From Petunia secreta (lineage: Eukaryota; Streptophyta; Magnoliopsida; Solanales; Solanaceae), in NCBI GenBank assembly GCA_029990175.1, contig JARKIP010000463.1, positions 62,001 through 126,000 of the forward strand: DNA of 64,000 bases, in the 5' to 3' direction. The notes below the pieces were generated by a model, which ran no database searches, was not told the DNA's origin, and worked only from the letters and a program-made list of their open reading frames with translations. The position numbers and the translations under genes were made by a program. Positions 13,201 to 25,100 of the stretch are shown here, piece after piece; position 1 is the first letter of the stretch, and the number at the start of each line of letters is the position of its first letter.

Positions 13201-13303
13201 AAGCTGAGTAAACGTCAATTATAGCTGGTTCATTAGGGTTCCGAAAACCCGAATTTTGCTGATCATTGGAATCTGTAACAATTTCGATTTCTGATGAACC
13301 CAT
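4205..13303 (-). CDS. TIP1: ankyrin-repeat DHHC S-acyltransferase, TIP1/PAT24 type
   Basis: Protein S-acyltransferase that transfers palmitate to cysteines of target proteins at endomembranes; in Arabidopsis TIP1 acts in cell size and root-hair tip growth. Thirteen exons on the minus strand: 13058-13303, 12720-12860, 11839-11951, 10089-10168, 8890-9053, 7480-7618, 7293-7392, 6542-6593, 6382-6459, 6171-6269, 5438-5516, 5067-5215, 4205-4393; 1629 nt, 542 residues. The first 200-odd residues are ankyrin repeats (TALHWAAVRG, SPLHWAAYKG, TPLHWAALRG). Two membrane segments follow (VVVVNIILFISSVLF and a second after it). The cysteine-rich domain then ends in DHHCPWISNCVGK, with DHHC at residues 392-395, followed by two more membrane segments and a soluble tail ending in LQQVGR. 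The junctions of exons 5/6 and 6/7 are the least certain, since alternative GTs lie close by. Arabidopsis TIP1 is somewhat longer. Confidence 0.92.
5227..5412. repeat. 106-bp direct duplication spanning a TIP1 intron
   Basis: The segment around ATTGTCTTAAACAATTGTAC and GTAAGCTACTAGTATCATTC occurs at about 5227-5304 and again at about 5333-5412, with a 3-nt insertion in the second copy. It lies in the intron between exons 12 and 11. Confidence 0.8.
6344..6366. repeat. poly(A) run in a TIP1 intron
   Basis: Uninterrupted A run of about 23 bases in the intron between exons 10 and 9. It could be the relic of a retroposed tail, but no element body is recognisable beside it. Confidence 0.7.
8164..8450 (-). 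mobile_element. decayed RTE-type LINE reverse-transcriptase fragment
   Basis: Minus-strand reading gives GLHQGSALSLYLFTLVMDD followed by EVSWCMLLAFNTVLVYGTN. This matches the RTE-clade reverse transcriptase pattern GLHQGSALSP-LF-LVMD ... EVPWCMLFADDIVL, as I know it from plants. The catalytic ADD is degraded to AFN, so it is dead. It lies in the intron between TIP1 exons 6 and 5, in the same orientation as the gene. Confidence 0.75.
8473..8686. repeat. 110-bp tandem duplication in a TIP1 intron
   Basis: Copies at 8473-8582 and 8583-8686 both begin CATCCCAAATA-ACCACCCAC and end ATCATATTATTGCA, with about a dozen differences between them, so the duplication is not recent. Confidence 0.8.
10188..10219. 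repeat. AAC-type trinucleotide microsatellite
   Basis: About nine AAC/CAA units in the intron between TIP1 exons 4 and 3. On the minus strand it reads (TTG)n, which resembles the tail of Solanaceae SINEs, but no SINE body adjoins it clearly. Confidence 0.75.
10835..10874. repeat. T-run followed by G-run
   Basis: A run of about 14 T is followed by 10 G, one T, and 8 G, then TTGGG. It lies inside the same TIP1 intron. Such a G-tract could form a quadruplex on the plus strand, which is the non-template strand for plus transcription but the template strand for TIP1. Confidence 0.85.
11074..11341 (-). mobile_element. complete miniature LTR retrotransposon (TRIM/SMART type), 268 bp
   Basis: Two 77-bp terminal repeats, 11074-11150 and 11265-11341, both begin TG and end CA on the plus strand. 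Directly beside the right repeat, 11253-11264 reads GCTCTGATACCA. On the minus strand this is TGGTATCAGAGC, the standard primer-binding site complementary to initiator-methionine tRNA, so the element points to the minus strand. A purine-rich stretch (GTGAGGGGG) precedes the other repeat at about 11151-11161. Both flanks carry ATGAT (11069-11073 and 11342-11346), a 5-bp target duplication. The internal part of 114 bp codes for nothing. It sits in the TIP1 intron between exons 4 and 3 in the same orientation as the gene. It fits the class of very short non-autonomous LTR elements described in plants. Confidence 0.92.
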
Positions 13304-13585
13304 TTATATATATAATGTTAAAAGAAATGGAAGTTTAAAATTTTAGATCCAAATGGTTAGGGAAGTTATAGTTCATGTTGTTGCTGTGAATATTTATTTT
13401 TTGTTATTATGGATTTAGTTGGGAAGTTGAGATTTCATTCAAAGCATAATGATTCAGGCGCCTGATTAGTTACTACTATGTTCATTATTATTCTAAGCTG
13501 ATCTTCAACACTAAGTTAAGTATATTAAAAATCAAAATTAATTGTGTATACATATTTATTTGATCATAGTTAAGTATATTATTAT

Positions 13586-13672
13586 CTATCGGAAACAGCC
13601 TCTCCATCTCGATGGAAGTATGGTCTGCGCACATCTCACCCTTCATAGACCACACTTGTAGAATTATACTAG
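13586..13672 (+). mobile_element. TS-type SINE 3' fragment
   Basis: Contains the Solanaceae SINE/RTE tail signature: CTATCGGAAACAGCCTCTCC, then GGTCTGCGCACATCTCACCC, then CACACTTGTAGAATTATACT. The TTG-rich terminus is lost or degraded. Truncated at both ends. Confidence 0.75.
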
Positions 13673-13786
13673 TAGTTGATTATATTGTGGTTCATGTATT
13701 AATGGGATACAACAACAACAACATACTTTATGATTCCATAATAACTAATTGAATGGATAAATATACAAGGATAACACAACACACAG

Positions 13787-14330
13787 GGGTCGTTTGGTTG
13801 CCTTTGTATAAGAATAATACCCGCACAAAAGACACACAAATTTTATACCATGTTTGGTTGGTTTGGAGAAATTTTAATGCATGGTATAAAATTAGTGCAA
13901 CGTTTGGTTGCGCTTTTGTATATTCCGCATTATTAATACCCGCATTATTAATACCCGCATTATTAATGCGGGAATCTATGTATTATTTTATGCGGGGTAG
14001 AAGGTGGTATTAATAATGTGTGTATTAGCAATGCAGGTATTAAAATTTAAAATGACAAAATTAACCCTCATAATGATATTTTAAATTATTATTTAAGGAG
14101 TAAATAAATATTTTAAATAATAACCTTTTTTGTTAATTTGTGATATATCAGTGATTCAACAAATAATCCCTACGTTATAATATATGCATGGCTAGTACCC
14201 ACATTACTAATACCCAACTAATACCCGCATTATCAATACCCATATTATTAATACACACATTACTAATACCCGCATTACTAATACGTACATTGTTAATACC
14301 TGCGTAAACTCTATCTCAACCAAACGACCC
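13787..14330. mobile_element. MITE with terminal inverted repeats, about 544 bp
   Basis: The left end reads GGGTCGTTTGGTTG (13787-13800) and the right end CAACCAAACGACCC (14317-14330), a perfect 14-bp inverted repeat. The interior is dominated by repeated TAATACCCGCATTA-like units in both orientations and has no coding potential. A convincing target duplication is not visible, so the superfamily is not assigned. Confidence 0.8.
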
Positions 14331-15590
14331 GTAAATATCATTGTATAATCGGATATACTATTATATTGTGGTCGATTTTAAATTAAATACATGTTTCCAA
14401 CTGGTTGAGGTGGTTGTGGACTCAAATATAAAAAAAAACTATCTAAGCTAGTCCGCGGCGGACTAACATAACACATTCAGGCTATCACATCCTTGATTGT
14501 GATATCACATGATAGACAAAAAAGTTAGATGTGTCATTTTGATATATATATCTAACAATAATGTCTTTTGATCAAAGTTGGAGTCACTCCTAATGAACAT
14601 GAAATAATGTTTTATTAGTTAAAATGTTGGATCACTATTTTGTGCATATTTTTGTATTCTTTCTTGCAATATAGTGTATGTCTGACATATTGATGCTAGA
14701 TTGTAAGCCGCTCCCTCCTTGTTACGAACACTACGTACAAAGAACACATTCTTCAACTTCTTTTCTACGATTCTTATGTTAGTTGATCATTTTATGTGTT
14801 CTTTTTGGTAGGATGATAATACACATCACAGATCAAAAGTTATGGGTATTATGCAACCCAAGAGATCTCTATGTCTATAATGAATAGACTATAACATTTA
14901 CGAGACTGTTGGAAGTATAATAAAAATATATATAATTTTATCATGTAGTGTGCATGTAACATACTATAAATTTAAAACTACTTTTAGAGTCCAAATTGAA
15001 TGTTGTTGATCTATTCTCGAACATCACTATCTAATCATAGCCACTCTGGGTGTATTAAAATGGTGATAAAGTTGTGGCTCTTTATCTCGTCTTTCTATCA
15101 TTCTCATATACTATTCAGCAGGCACTAGGCACAAATCATCTACCCCACTATCAACAGCTGGGCCAAGAAAAAGAGGGTAAACTTTTATATCACTACTGTT
15201 CACAACAAATGTCCATCAAGATGTCAATGATTACTACACTCAACAGCAAAAAGGGGTCAGGTGAGTCAAAATTACAAGTAAAATCACATTTTTTGAGTCA
15301 AATTATGAGGGCCTCAATGGTCTTTATTTCCTAGAAATCAACTTGAAATATAGTACGTCATTATATTTAACATAGTGGGAAATAAAAAAGGAAGAAAAGG
15401 ACAAAAGTAGGAGCATTTATTAGAAAAATATAAAAAATAAAAACGAATATTCCAGCGCCCAATCAAATCTCACCACTTGTATGTGTGGCTAAAATTAAGC
15501 AGTAATAACAGCAGTAGCTACTTCTACACTTCTACTAGTTTCTCTTCTCCAAAATTTCTTTAGCTTTTGGGACTAATAATCATAGCAGCA

Positions 15591-18075
15591 ATGGCGGCGG
15601 CTAGAGTGATGGTATCAGCCAGCAACACTGTAACAACTTCACTTTTATCCAAAATCCCATTACGAAGGCCCAATACTTTCAGCCTTTGTTTAAAAAATGG
15701 ACCAGCCCAAAAGAAGCGTCTTTTCACTTGCACTGCTATTTACAATCCCCAACTTAAAACCAAAGAACAAGGCCTCCCTGAAACCCTAGATTACCGTGTC
15801 TTTTTAGAAGATGATTCGGGTAAAAAGGTAAATACTCGTCTCTACGGATATTATACATAGATTATACACATATTATTCATACGTTATACAGTTAAACCTC
15901 TCTATAACATCACCTCGTTATAACAACATTTCAGTATAATAATTAAATGAGATCTAAACGTCAAATATCGGTATACATGTGTAACAACACCACTGTCACT
16001 ATAGAGAGGTTTGACTGTATTAGGTGGACAGCTGTAGAGTGATTGTATTATGTTTCTATAATAATGTGCAGGTATCACCGTGGCATGACATACCGTTACA
16101 ATTGGGAGATGGTATATTCAATTTTGTTGTTGAGATCCCTAAAGAATCAAGTGCCAAAATGGAAGTTGCTACAGATGAGTTACACACTCCAATTAAACAA
16201 GACACTAAGAAGGGGAAACTTCGATTCTATCCGTAAGCATATTCGTTCAAATTTCCATGGCATCTGCAACTTATTTTTAGTGCTATTTGTAAGTGACTGT
16301 CTTTGTGATCTTTTGTGGGTCAATTGGTTTCTGGTCTGTTACCTAGTGTTTCTTGTGTAAGATTGATGGACACACTCCCTCCTTAATCTTCGACTGATAA
16401 GACTTGTGCCTTGCTGATATTGTATCATAATAGATGCGTAGGGTCGTCTATTTTCTGATGTCTACAGTTTTTTGCTGTTTAATCTAATGTACTTATCGTG
16501 TAATTCACAGATATAATATTCACTGGAACTATGGATTGCTTCCTCAAACATGGGAAGATCCTTCTTTAGCAAATTCTGAAGTTGAGGGAGCATTTGGAGA
16601 TAATGACCCTGGTATGTTTCTGCAGTTTTAAGCAGTTAAACAACTTTCTTCTAGTGTATTTGTTTAAGTAAACAAAGGATAGATAAAGATGATGTTAGAG
16701 ATTTTCATAACTTGTTAATTATCTCTATGATTCTTTTTATCTGTAGTTGATGTTGTTGAGATTGGGGAGAGCCGTGGAAAAATCGGCCAAGTTTTGAAGG
16801 TCAAACCTTTAGCTGCTCTGGCAATGATTGATGAAGGAGAACTCGACTGGAAAATAGTTGCCATTTCACTGGACGATCCAAGAGCTTCACTTGTTAATGA
16901 TATTGATGATGTAGAGAAACATTTTCCGGTACGTTTGAAGGGCAATAAAGCTGCTATTTTTATGTTGACTATCCTTTCTCTCCACTACTTAGGCTTTTGC
17001 AATATCCTCATTCATCTAGATCTCTTTGCGTTGTGTTCACATTTGAAGAAAGCAAACCTGCCCATATAGTAGCTCTTCCTTTAGGTCATTGTGGATTTTA
17101 TGATGCCTCTAAGTGCAGATCATTCACCTACCTGTTTGACGTAATTGTGTTGTCCCTACTCTCACTTGTTTGACATGTTATTAAATTTTTAATTTTCTTG
17201 ATTACAGTACTAAAGCATAGCAGCAATTTCCACGTACAGAACACTTCTCCACTTTAACCTGCCGAATGAAGTTCCTTCATTTCTTGCTATCTAGAAGGAT
17301 GTATATGTCTTTGAATGCTAGTACTAGAGAAGCTACCCTGTTTAAAAAACTGGTTTTCTGATTAATGCCCATGCTTGAGCTGGTGTGGGTTGAACCTCTG
17401 ACCATTTGGTGACCGCATCACATCCTAATCATTTTAGCTTTAGCCTTTTCAATTTAAATCAAACTTTTGTTCATCCTTTTCTATTAGCTGTACTAGAGAA
17501 GCAATACTTAGTTCAAGAATGGCTTTAATGCCATCCAAAAGGCCAGGCTGTCCTGCTGTTTAGAATAGTCATTGCTGCTGCAGGTAGCTAGTGATTTCAG
17601 GTTATACCAGGAAAGCTCATTGAATCGAAATAGTGCTTGAGTTTATATTATGCCAGGTCCTTATTAATTTCCTGTTAACTTATCAATATTGATGGATGTG
17701 AATTTTTCAGGGCACTCTCACCGCAATCAGGGACTGGTTTAGAGACTACAAGATACCTGATGGAAAACCAGCCAATAGGTTTGGTCTTGGCAACAAGCCA
17801 GCAAGCAAGGTAATTGGTTTTATAGAAATTTTTGGTTAAATGTGGTTTCTTTGAAAATCCTTGTCTCTTCCTTCCCCTTAGCCATCGTGAAGCATTACTT
17901 GTTCAAATAAAGCTGCAATCTTAAACTTTTGAAAATACATGATCACGACCCTGCTAATGATCTCTTTTTGTCGCACTGGCAGGATTATGCGCTTAAGGTT
18001 ATTATGGAAACCAATGAATCTTGGGCAAAGCTTGTCAAGAGATCTATTCCTGCTGGTGAGCTTTCACTTGTATAG
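15591..18075 (+). CDS. PPA6: soluble inorganic pyrophosphatase, plastid form
   Basis: Hydrolyses pyrophosphate to phosphate and so pulls biosynthetic reactions forward, in the chloroplast stroma. Exons 15591-15827, 16072-16232, 16511-16611, 16747-16928, 17711-17809, 17983-18075; 873 nt, 290 residues, all GT/AG. The first 60 or so residues (rich in Ser, Thr, Arg, Lys and few acids) look like a transit peptide. The mature enzyme starts near LPETLDYRVFLEDDSGKKVS. The family signature DNDPVDVVEIG places the metal-binding aspartates at 163, 165 and 168. YPYNIHWNYGLLPQTWEDP and the lysine of KVKPLAALAMIDEGELDWK are also family landmarks. The C-terminus is KLVKRSIPAGELSLV. I chose the ATG at 15591 (MAAARV), because an in-frame ATG at 15567 would add eight hydrophobic residues and is less typical. 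Length matches the Arabidopsis plastid enzyme of about 300 residues. Confidence 0.95.
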
Positions 18076-19196
18076 ATGCCCATTGATAGAGCTTGAGCAG
18101 CTAGTTTTCCTGCTTGTAGCCTAAACTGGACATTGAAAATGTACCCAGCAATCCTTGTACTCTGAGGTGGAAATCAATTCATATTTTTGAGACGGTTTGT
18201 GTTTAAAATGTTATTGTTTTTCTATTTTATTATCCATGATTTTCTCAAGACACATCTGCAACTTGAAGCCTCCATATCTAATGATGCATTGAGCTCAATC
18301 TGAAGTGATGTAGGGACGGTTTTTGCAAAATTACAATAGGCTTTCGTCATATTTTTGCACCACATAGACGTAACATGAATAGTGTGGTGTGTGATCAGAT
18401 AATTGATAAAATTGACAATAAATGATTGAAATGAAAGGGTGCCAGGCAAGATAGTACACGATAATGAAACAAAATAACATAGAACAGTTGTGATATTTAT
18501 GTTGGAGTTGCGCCTAATCAAAACATATCTACAAGATGAATGGGATAGACATGAACATACTAGACCAGGAAATATTAGAAATGTTCACGTGGAGAGAAGT
18601 TCTTTAAGAAAACGTACAATCTCCCTAAATCAATATAGTGAACAACAGACGATGGAAGCAAATAATCTATGTAGGCAGTACCAACTAGTTAAAATTAGAC
18701 TTTTCTTGTTGGTGCACTTGCACTGAGTGATGTTTGCGAGGAGGCTTTATTGTTGTTAAAACTTGTATATTCACGTAGAGATAATTGTGATATTTAAAAA
18801 ACCTTTTCATTTAGGACCTGAGTAGAACAAAATGGATAAATATTTAACTTTGACATGAACTGTTGCGCTGTGGAAACATGCAAAATGAGAGCTATTTAGA
18901 AAAAAAAGAAGAAGGAAGCGAGAGTATAACCAGAGAAAGATATAAGGTATAACAAAACTTTATGTTGTAACTTCTATTGACACTAATGAATATCAGCAAA
19001 TTCAAATATTTCTCTGTGGAGGAGTGCAAGGTTATTTACAGAAAAAAATAACCCAAGAATTTACAGAGTTTTGGTGGGCAAACTAACCACCACTTGTATT
19101 GGTGAGAGGCAGCGGGTACCCAGTGGAACAGTCCCCATTATCGAGGGAAAAAAAAAAAGAACCAAAGAATTTACATTTCGTTTCTGCAACCGAATA
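18076..19196. other. convergent intergenic region
   Basis: Lies between the ends of the pyrophosphatase and spinster-like genes. Apart from an Au-SINE fragment at 19094-19137, nothing was recognised. Confidence 0.6.
19094..19137 (+). mobile_element. Au-type SINE fragment
   Basis: The stretch TTGGTGAGAGGCAGCGGGTA followed by CCCAGTGGAACAGTC matches the middle of the Au SINE as I recall it (GGTGGGAGGTAGCRGGTAYC-CGTGGAATTAGTCG). Only about 44 bp are visible, just beyond the end of the spinster-like gene. Confidence 0.55.
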
Positions 19197-22100
19197 CTAT
19201 GATTCAACAGTGACCTGGATAGGTTCGGCACTTTTCTCCTCAAGCAATGGTGTTGAATTTGCTCTCTCAGACACACTGATCTGATCCTCATCTTCATCAA
19301 ATCTATCCACGCTATGAAGAAAGATGCCTACATATACAAGTACATTAAAAAGAGTGCATCTACAAAACCTGAAACTTTTGCCCATCAAATAGGACTCTAT
19401 TTTAAGAATAAATTTTCGATTTTGGCGTTCAAACAAAGTTTACTGTACCTATAAACCATATTCCAGCAGCGATAAATAGAATAGATGTCAAGATCAAGGC
19501 AGTAACCCTCCAATTGTTAATGCGGTCCTGTAAAATGAAAATGTAGGAGGATCTTGATCGATGATTTCAGTATCATAAAATCAACAAACAGTTGTTAAAT
19601 ATAAGTTTTACTGCACCAATAATTGACCTTTTCCACAATTTCATGCTTTGACAAATTATTGGAATGAGAGGAGGTAAGAAAGCATATTTTCACATATAGG
19701 GAAGAAATTTCACCATCAGAAGTCAGAACTATCCTCCAAAAATGATTTGTGTATTCATGTGTCAATTTGCATTGAGTCAAATAATTCACAGCTTAGCTGA
19801 TTCCAGGTTCGGAAGATCAGCAATTAGTGACGCAAAATATGGAGGAGGCTACATGCTAAATATTCTAAGAGTTGCTAAAAGAGCAAACTTAATGAGTTAT
19901 GATGTGACTGAACAGCATGTGCCCAACCCATTTAGGGTGTCCTAAGCTAAAGAGAAACTTAATGATGTTAAGTTAAGATTGTAACTCCTAAAAGAGGGAA
20001 AGACATAAGTTGAAAAACAAGTTCAACATTGTCGATGAGCGAGCACAAACCTGGATAATCCCCACTAGAGGAGAGGAAGGCACATCACCAAATATGTGAA
20101 TCGAAACAGTAGACATTGCCATAGACAATGGTCTCAGACTTGGTTTGACGCAATGGAGACATACATAATTTACAGGGCCCTGCAGTCAGAAGCTCAATTG
20201 TAAGATGAAGTAAAGCACTCAGTACGACAGTCAACCCTAAATACAACTAATCAAGCATCTTAAATCAGTGAATGTTACAGGTAACTAAGTAAAAGCCAAT
20301 TACTCTTTTGAGAACTTGACGAAAAAAGAAAGTATGGCCACAAGACCTGAATGTTACAGGTAACTAAGTAAAAGCCAATTACTCTTTTGAGAACTTGACG
20401 AAAAAAGAAAGTATGGCCACAAGACCTGAATGTTACAGGTAACTAAGTAAAAGCCAATTACTCTTTTGAGAACTTGACGAAAAAAGAAAGTATGGCCACA
20501 AGACCAGTCAATCCACACAATTTTGGAGTTAATAATTTTTTTTTCTTTTTTGGGCGTAAAAGAAACTGACATACTTTTATCACAGATCGAATATAATAAT
20601 GGATCAAGGAAAATAGGGAAAGAACCATTTTGCAAGGAGCATACCCAAGAGTAATACTCCATATTGAACTAGTGTACAAAGAAGCATTTTTATTAAAAAG
20701 TGAACACACAAACAATATAGAATACTAACAGAATTACCTGTGTTGCAAATACAAGCAGTTCTCCTATTGCAAAAAGAGCGATGAAAGCATATACGCTCTT
20801 AAAACAAAAGGCAGCAAAGCAAAATATTGCTCCAAGAAATGTTGCCACGGAAAGAAGCTGCAGTACAGAATAGTGACATCATTAGTAGCAGGGTTTAGAA
20901 GGATTCAAATGAAAATACTAGAATAGAAGATAGGTGACAAGGTGAGGTTAACATCAAAATTGAACTTTGTAGCTCATCCTTCTAAAACCGAAAATCTTGA
21001 GTAAATTAAAAAAAAGGAGAAAGATTTCTGCTGGGACACTATTTATTCCCTGATTGGGAGTCTTGTTTGTGTTACATTTACTGAAGAATGGTCTTTCACA
21101 TTATACACTGGATTAAATGAAATACATCTCTAGATATTAAACAGTATCTTTGGAATCCAAAGGTACCCTTGATAGAAATACCTACCTTAAAGGCATTGGA
21201 TATTGTGGAAGTCATTCGATCCAAAAGAAAGCCTCCAGCCAAGGTTCCCAGTATTCCACATACAACAGTAATACCTCCAAATGTCATGTCTGCATTTTTC
21301 TGTAGAGAGACCAATTGCAAATCAGCTAACATGAACTTAATGCTTTTCTGGTATTTATGAGTTCACAAAATGCTGAATGGCATAACGGGATTCATGCAAA
21401 CAACAAAATGTAAGTGTTTTTTCTTTTTTTCTTTTTTTTTGGGGGGGGGGGGGGGGGGGGGGCATGGTCGACTTGACCTCATTTCACTTGCACATAGTAA
21501 CTTCCAAAATGTGAATCCAAGGACGAATGCCTTGAGAATATTTGTGAGGCAGGAGAGGCTCTGAGGGCTTACCATATGGTATATGTTATAACCAGCCTTT
21601 GGTCCCCAGTAGGAATATGCGCCAATTACAAAATTATATGCTATGTATCCTGCAAGAAACAACTCAAGCTGAGAAACAGAGTGCAGAAAACAAGTTAAAT
21701 GCATAGGACATATCTCTTTATTTTAGGAAAAGAAGGGGCTCAGAAATAAAGCGTCAACATGTTCCAATATCAGCACCCAAGGAAGAGGCAGCATGAAAAT
21801 TCTGGAGGTAAGACAAGTTAATAAAATACCTAGGACATTGACGACATAAACCTTTTCAAGATGAAGCACCTTCATATCCTTCAAAAATTTTGTCAACTGA
21901 TTCAAATTACTAGGTGCACCTTTTAAACTGCAGAAAAGATGAAAATATAATGGACAAGAAAGAGGTCAGTTGAGTAATGCACTGATAGCAGAAGGCGCAT
22001 AGCTTATATTATTCATGTTTGCAGGGATGGTGATAAATCATGGCTGTCTTAAGACTATTAATAACATCTGAATGGTTTTCTGAAGGTTCCTTACCCATCC

Positions 22101-25100
22101 TTGGGATCTTCTTGTGTTGACAGACCATTGCTACAATTTGAAACAGCTGCATTAATGACAAAAGCTGAGGTCAAATTATGATGCCATCAAGAAACCACCA
22201 TGACAGGTGTACGCAGAACACCTAAAGGGGGGAAAGAACTAAGAACAATGATCAAGCTCACATATAAAAAGTTATGCCTTACTGTTCTACCTCTTTCAAG
22301 TATCTTCCTACCTGATTTGAGTGAAAGAAGAGGATAGCATTTTTATTCACTTTCTCCATATAACTGTTGAAGAAGCACCTAAATTATTTCCCTATCGCTT
22401 TGAATTATACAGAGTATTTCTCAAACGGATACGAAGGAACAGCAAGCTAGCACATTTATTTACTTTTTGATTATTCTAAACTTTTTAATTACTACAAAAG
22501 ATAAATATGGAAAAATTCTAAGTACAGAAACCTAGAGAAATAGCTCTTCCATTTTACCAATAGAGGATTTCCACTAGGCCTCTAGCTCTATTATCCATTC
22601 AGCTATAAACAAGTTAATATTTTCTTTCAAACAAAGACTCTTCTCAACACCATTTTCATTCACAAAGTGAGCGGACTGGAACTTCTAAGCACAGAATCCA
22701 GAGAAGGTAGTCACCATGAGCAAAATGATCAAAGATACGACAAGAATCATACGGCCCTGTTACCTAAGTAGTCAAAGTGCAGTACATGTCTGTTATAATA
22801 GCCATTACCTTCTTTTGGGCAAGCAGTCAACGGAGAAGTCAATAGGTTTTTTGATCCGGTGTGAGAGAATCCTGTACGAACGCTTAGAGAAATATCAGAA
22901 AATGCTTAGAGGAAAAGACCGAAGGACAATTTAATATTACCTTTTAATTGCAATGGTTTCGTAAATAAACCAAAAACTGCAAAGGGAAGCATCAGCATTG
23001 CCTCTATCCAAAATGCCCAACGCCAGCTAAGATGACTTCCAACCTATCACAATGTGGAGCATTCGTAAACCTTGGTATTCACAATCACATTCCACAAGAG
23101 AACAATAAACTTTAGCACTGAGGAATGAGCTTACCAGTCCACCATATAAATAGCCAACTGCTATTCCAGTTGGAATACACATGTAAAACATTCCCAGCCA
23201 TGCTGTTTTCTGAAATACAAAAGGAAAAGAAAAGAAAAGGAGGATAATTAGCATAGAAAATATACAAGATCAAAAGTATCAAGAGGTATACATGGAGAAG
23301 CAATAAAGTTCACGAAGCAAGCAAGTCTTTGAAACAAGGTGAACTAGAATGAGTGTTACATTTTTATCTTTCGAAAATTGCATGAAGCCTAGTCGTGCTT
23401 ATTTCCCAACAGTCTGACAAGTGACAACAAAAACTATGCCTCAATCCTAAGCTATTCAGGCTCGGTTATATGAATCCTCACTATCTGATTTGCTCCATTT
23501 GTATCCATTTCATTCCAATATTCAACATTCAAGTTCTCTAACACTAGAAATCCTAAACAGTCTGTAAGCCAAAGGAAAAATCTCAATACAGTAACTTGAT
23601 AGGTTCAGTGGGTCAGACAATTCAAAGAAGTTATGATACCTCACAATTTGCTTTAAGCACAATAATGTAGTTTTATCAAGCCTAATTCAATATCTTAAAT
23701 TCCTAGGGAAATTGAAATTGCCCCTTCACCAGGAAATCTAGTGATCCAAGATCCATGGACTACATGTCTATGGAAATTCATTCCAGAATATGAGACAGAA
23801 AGGTTCACTCACTAAAACTAATAACATTCCTTATTATCTCAACACCACAATGTAATCATAGTGCTCAATGAGCATTCCAACTATAGTAGCCTTCTTAAAG
23901 TGTTTTGCCAAGGATATGAATTCCTAGAATACTGTGTTGATAGCTTAATTAAGTACATAATATAATGAAAACTAAAAGAGGCCAGTATTTACACAATGTG
24001 GTGTAAACTTAAATTATTGCAACATGAATGAAAAGTATATGCAGAATAACAACCCATCGTATTACCAGCAGAAAATAAAAAATGCATCACAACATTCAAA
24101 TCTAGACAGAATATAATTAGCCTTAATATAGAAGTAAAATAACAGCAGCATAGCATGTGACATCTGAAAGTTAGCAGTCACAAGAATATAATTAGCCACA
24201 ATGTGGTGTAAACTTAAATTATCTAGACAGAATATAATTAGCCACAATGTGGTGTAAACTTAAATTATTGCAACATGAATGAAAAGTATATGCAGAATAA
24301 CAACCCATCGTATTACCAGCAGAAAATAAAAAATGCATCACAACATTCAAATCTAGACAGAATATAATTAGCCTTAATATAGAAGTAAAATAACAGCAGC
24401 ATAGCATGTGAAATCTGAAAGTTAGCAGTCACAAGAATCATAAATGTAAAACCAAACCTGAGAAACAGGGGCATTGTCATCAATAAACGGAGCAGCAAGG
24501 CTTATGAACGATGCCTCACCAACACCCACCAGCCTGAAAAAGAAACATATATTAATTTAAACATAGATAAGCTTCCCTCCTTCCACCCACTAACCGGCCG
24601 TGACAGCTTGTGAAAAGAAATATAGTCAGACTTACATTCTGCAGCTTGCAAGGAACCAGAAATTAAATGAAAAACCACAACCAACAACAGCTAGCGTCCA
24701 CACTGTTAGTCCAACTCCAATAAGTCTAAAGGGATTGACACTGCCAAGTAACAAATACACAAGTAAGAAATTGCAGCAATTGATTGAACTAAAGGAGTAC
24801 CAATATTAAGGATTATGCATACAACTCGAGTATTTTTCTTTTCCCTAGTGAACTTCTGATACTATTCCTAGCAAATTATATGACCACTCTGGGAGGAAAT
24901 TAAAAAAGAAGAGAGTTTTTACTTCAACTCTGACAGCATAATAGAAAGAATAGCATCTTCACGAATGCCAAAATTAAGAAGTAAAAGGATTCCTATTAGG
25001 GTCTAGTGTAGTTTGATTTTGAACTAAAATTGTTAGTAAAATGGTCTGCTCTAACTGTATTCATGTACTGCAGTAAAGAAGTTAAAAGGAAAGAAAATTA

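Larger units (their letters stand above)
13304..15590. other. divergent intergenic region between TIP1 and the pyrophosphatase gene
   Basis: Shared upstream region of two divergent genes. It contains a SINE tail (13586-13672) and a terminal-inverted-repeat element (13787-14330), listed separately. From 14340 to 15590 it is A+T-rich with no recognised gene. No clear TATA box could be assigned to either start. Confidence 0.6.

Noticed and set aside
8842..13303. Separate short open frames with ankyrin-like sequence (8890-9053, 12720-12860, 13058-13303) as individual small genes
   Set aside because: They splice in frame into one ankyrin-DHHC gene with proper GT/AG junctions.
20271..20507. Regular 79-bp repeats as a CRISPR-like array
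   Set aside because: The repeats are contiguous without spacers, lie in a plant intron, and no associated genes exist.
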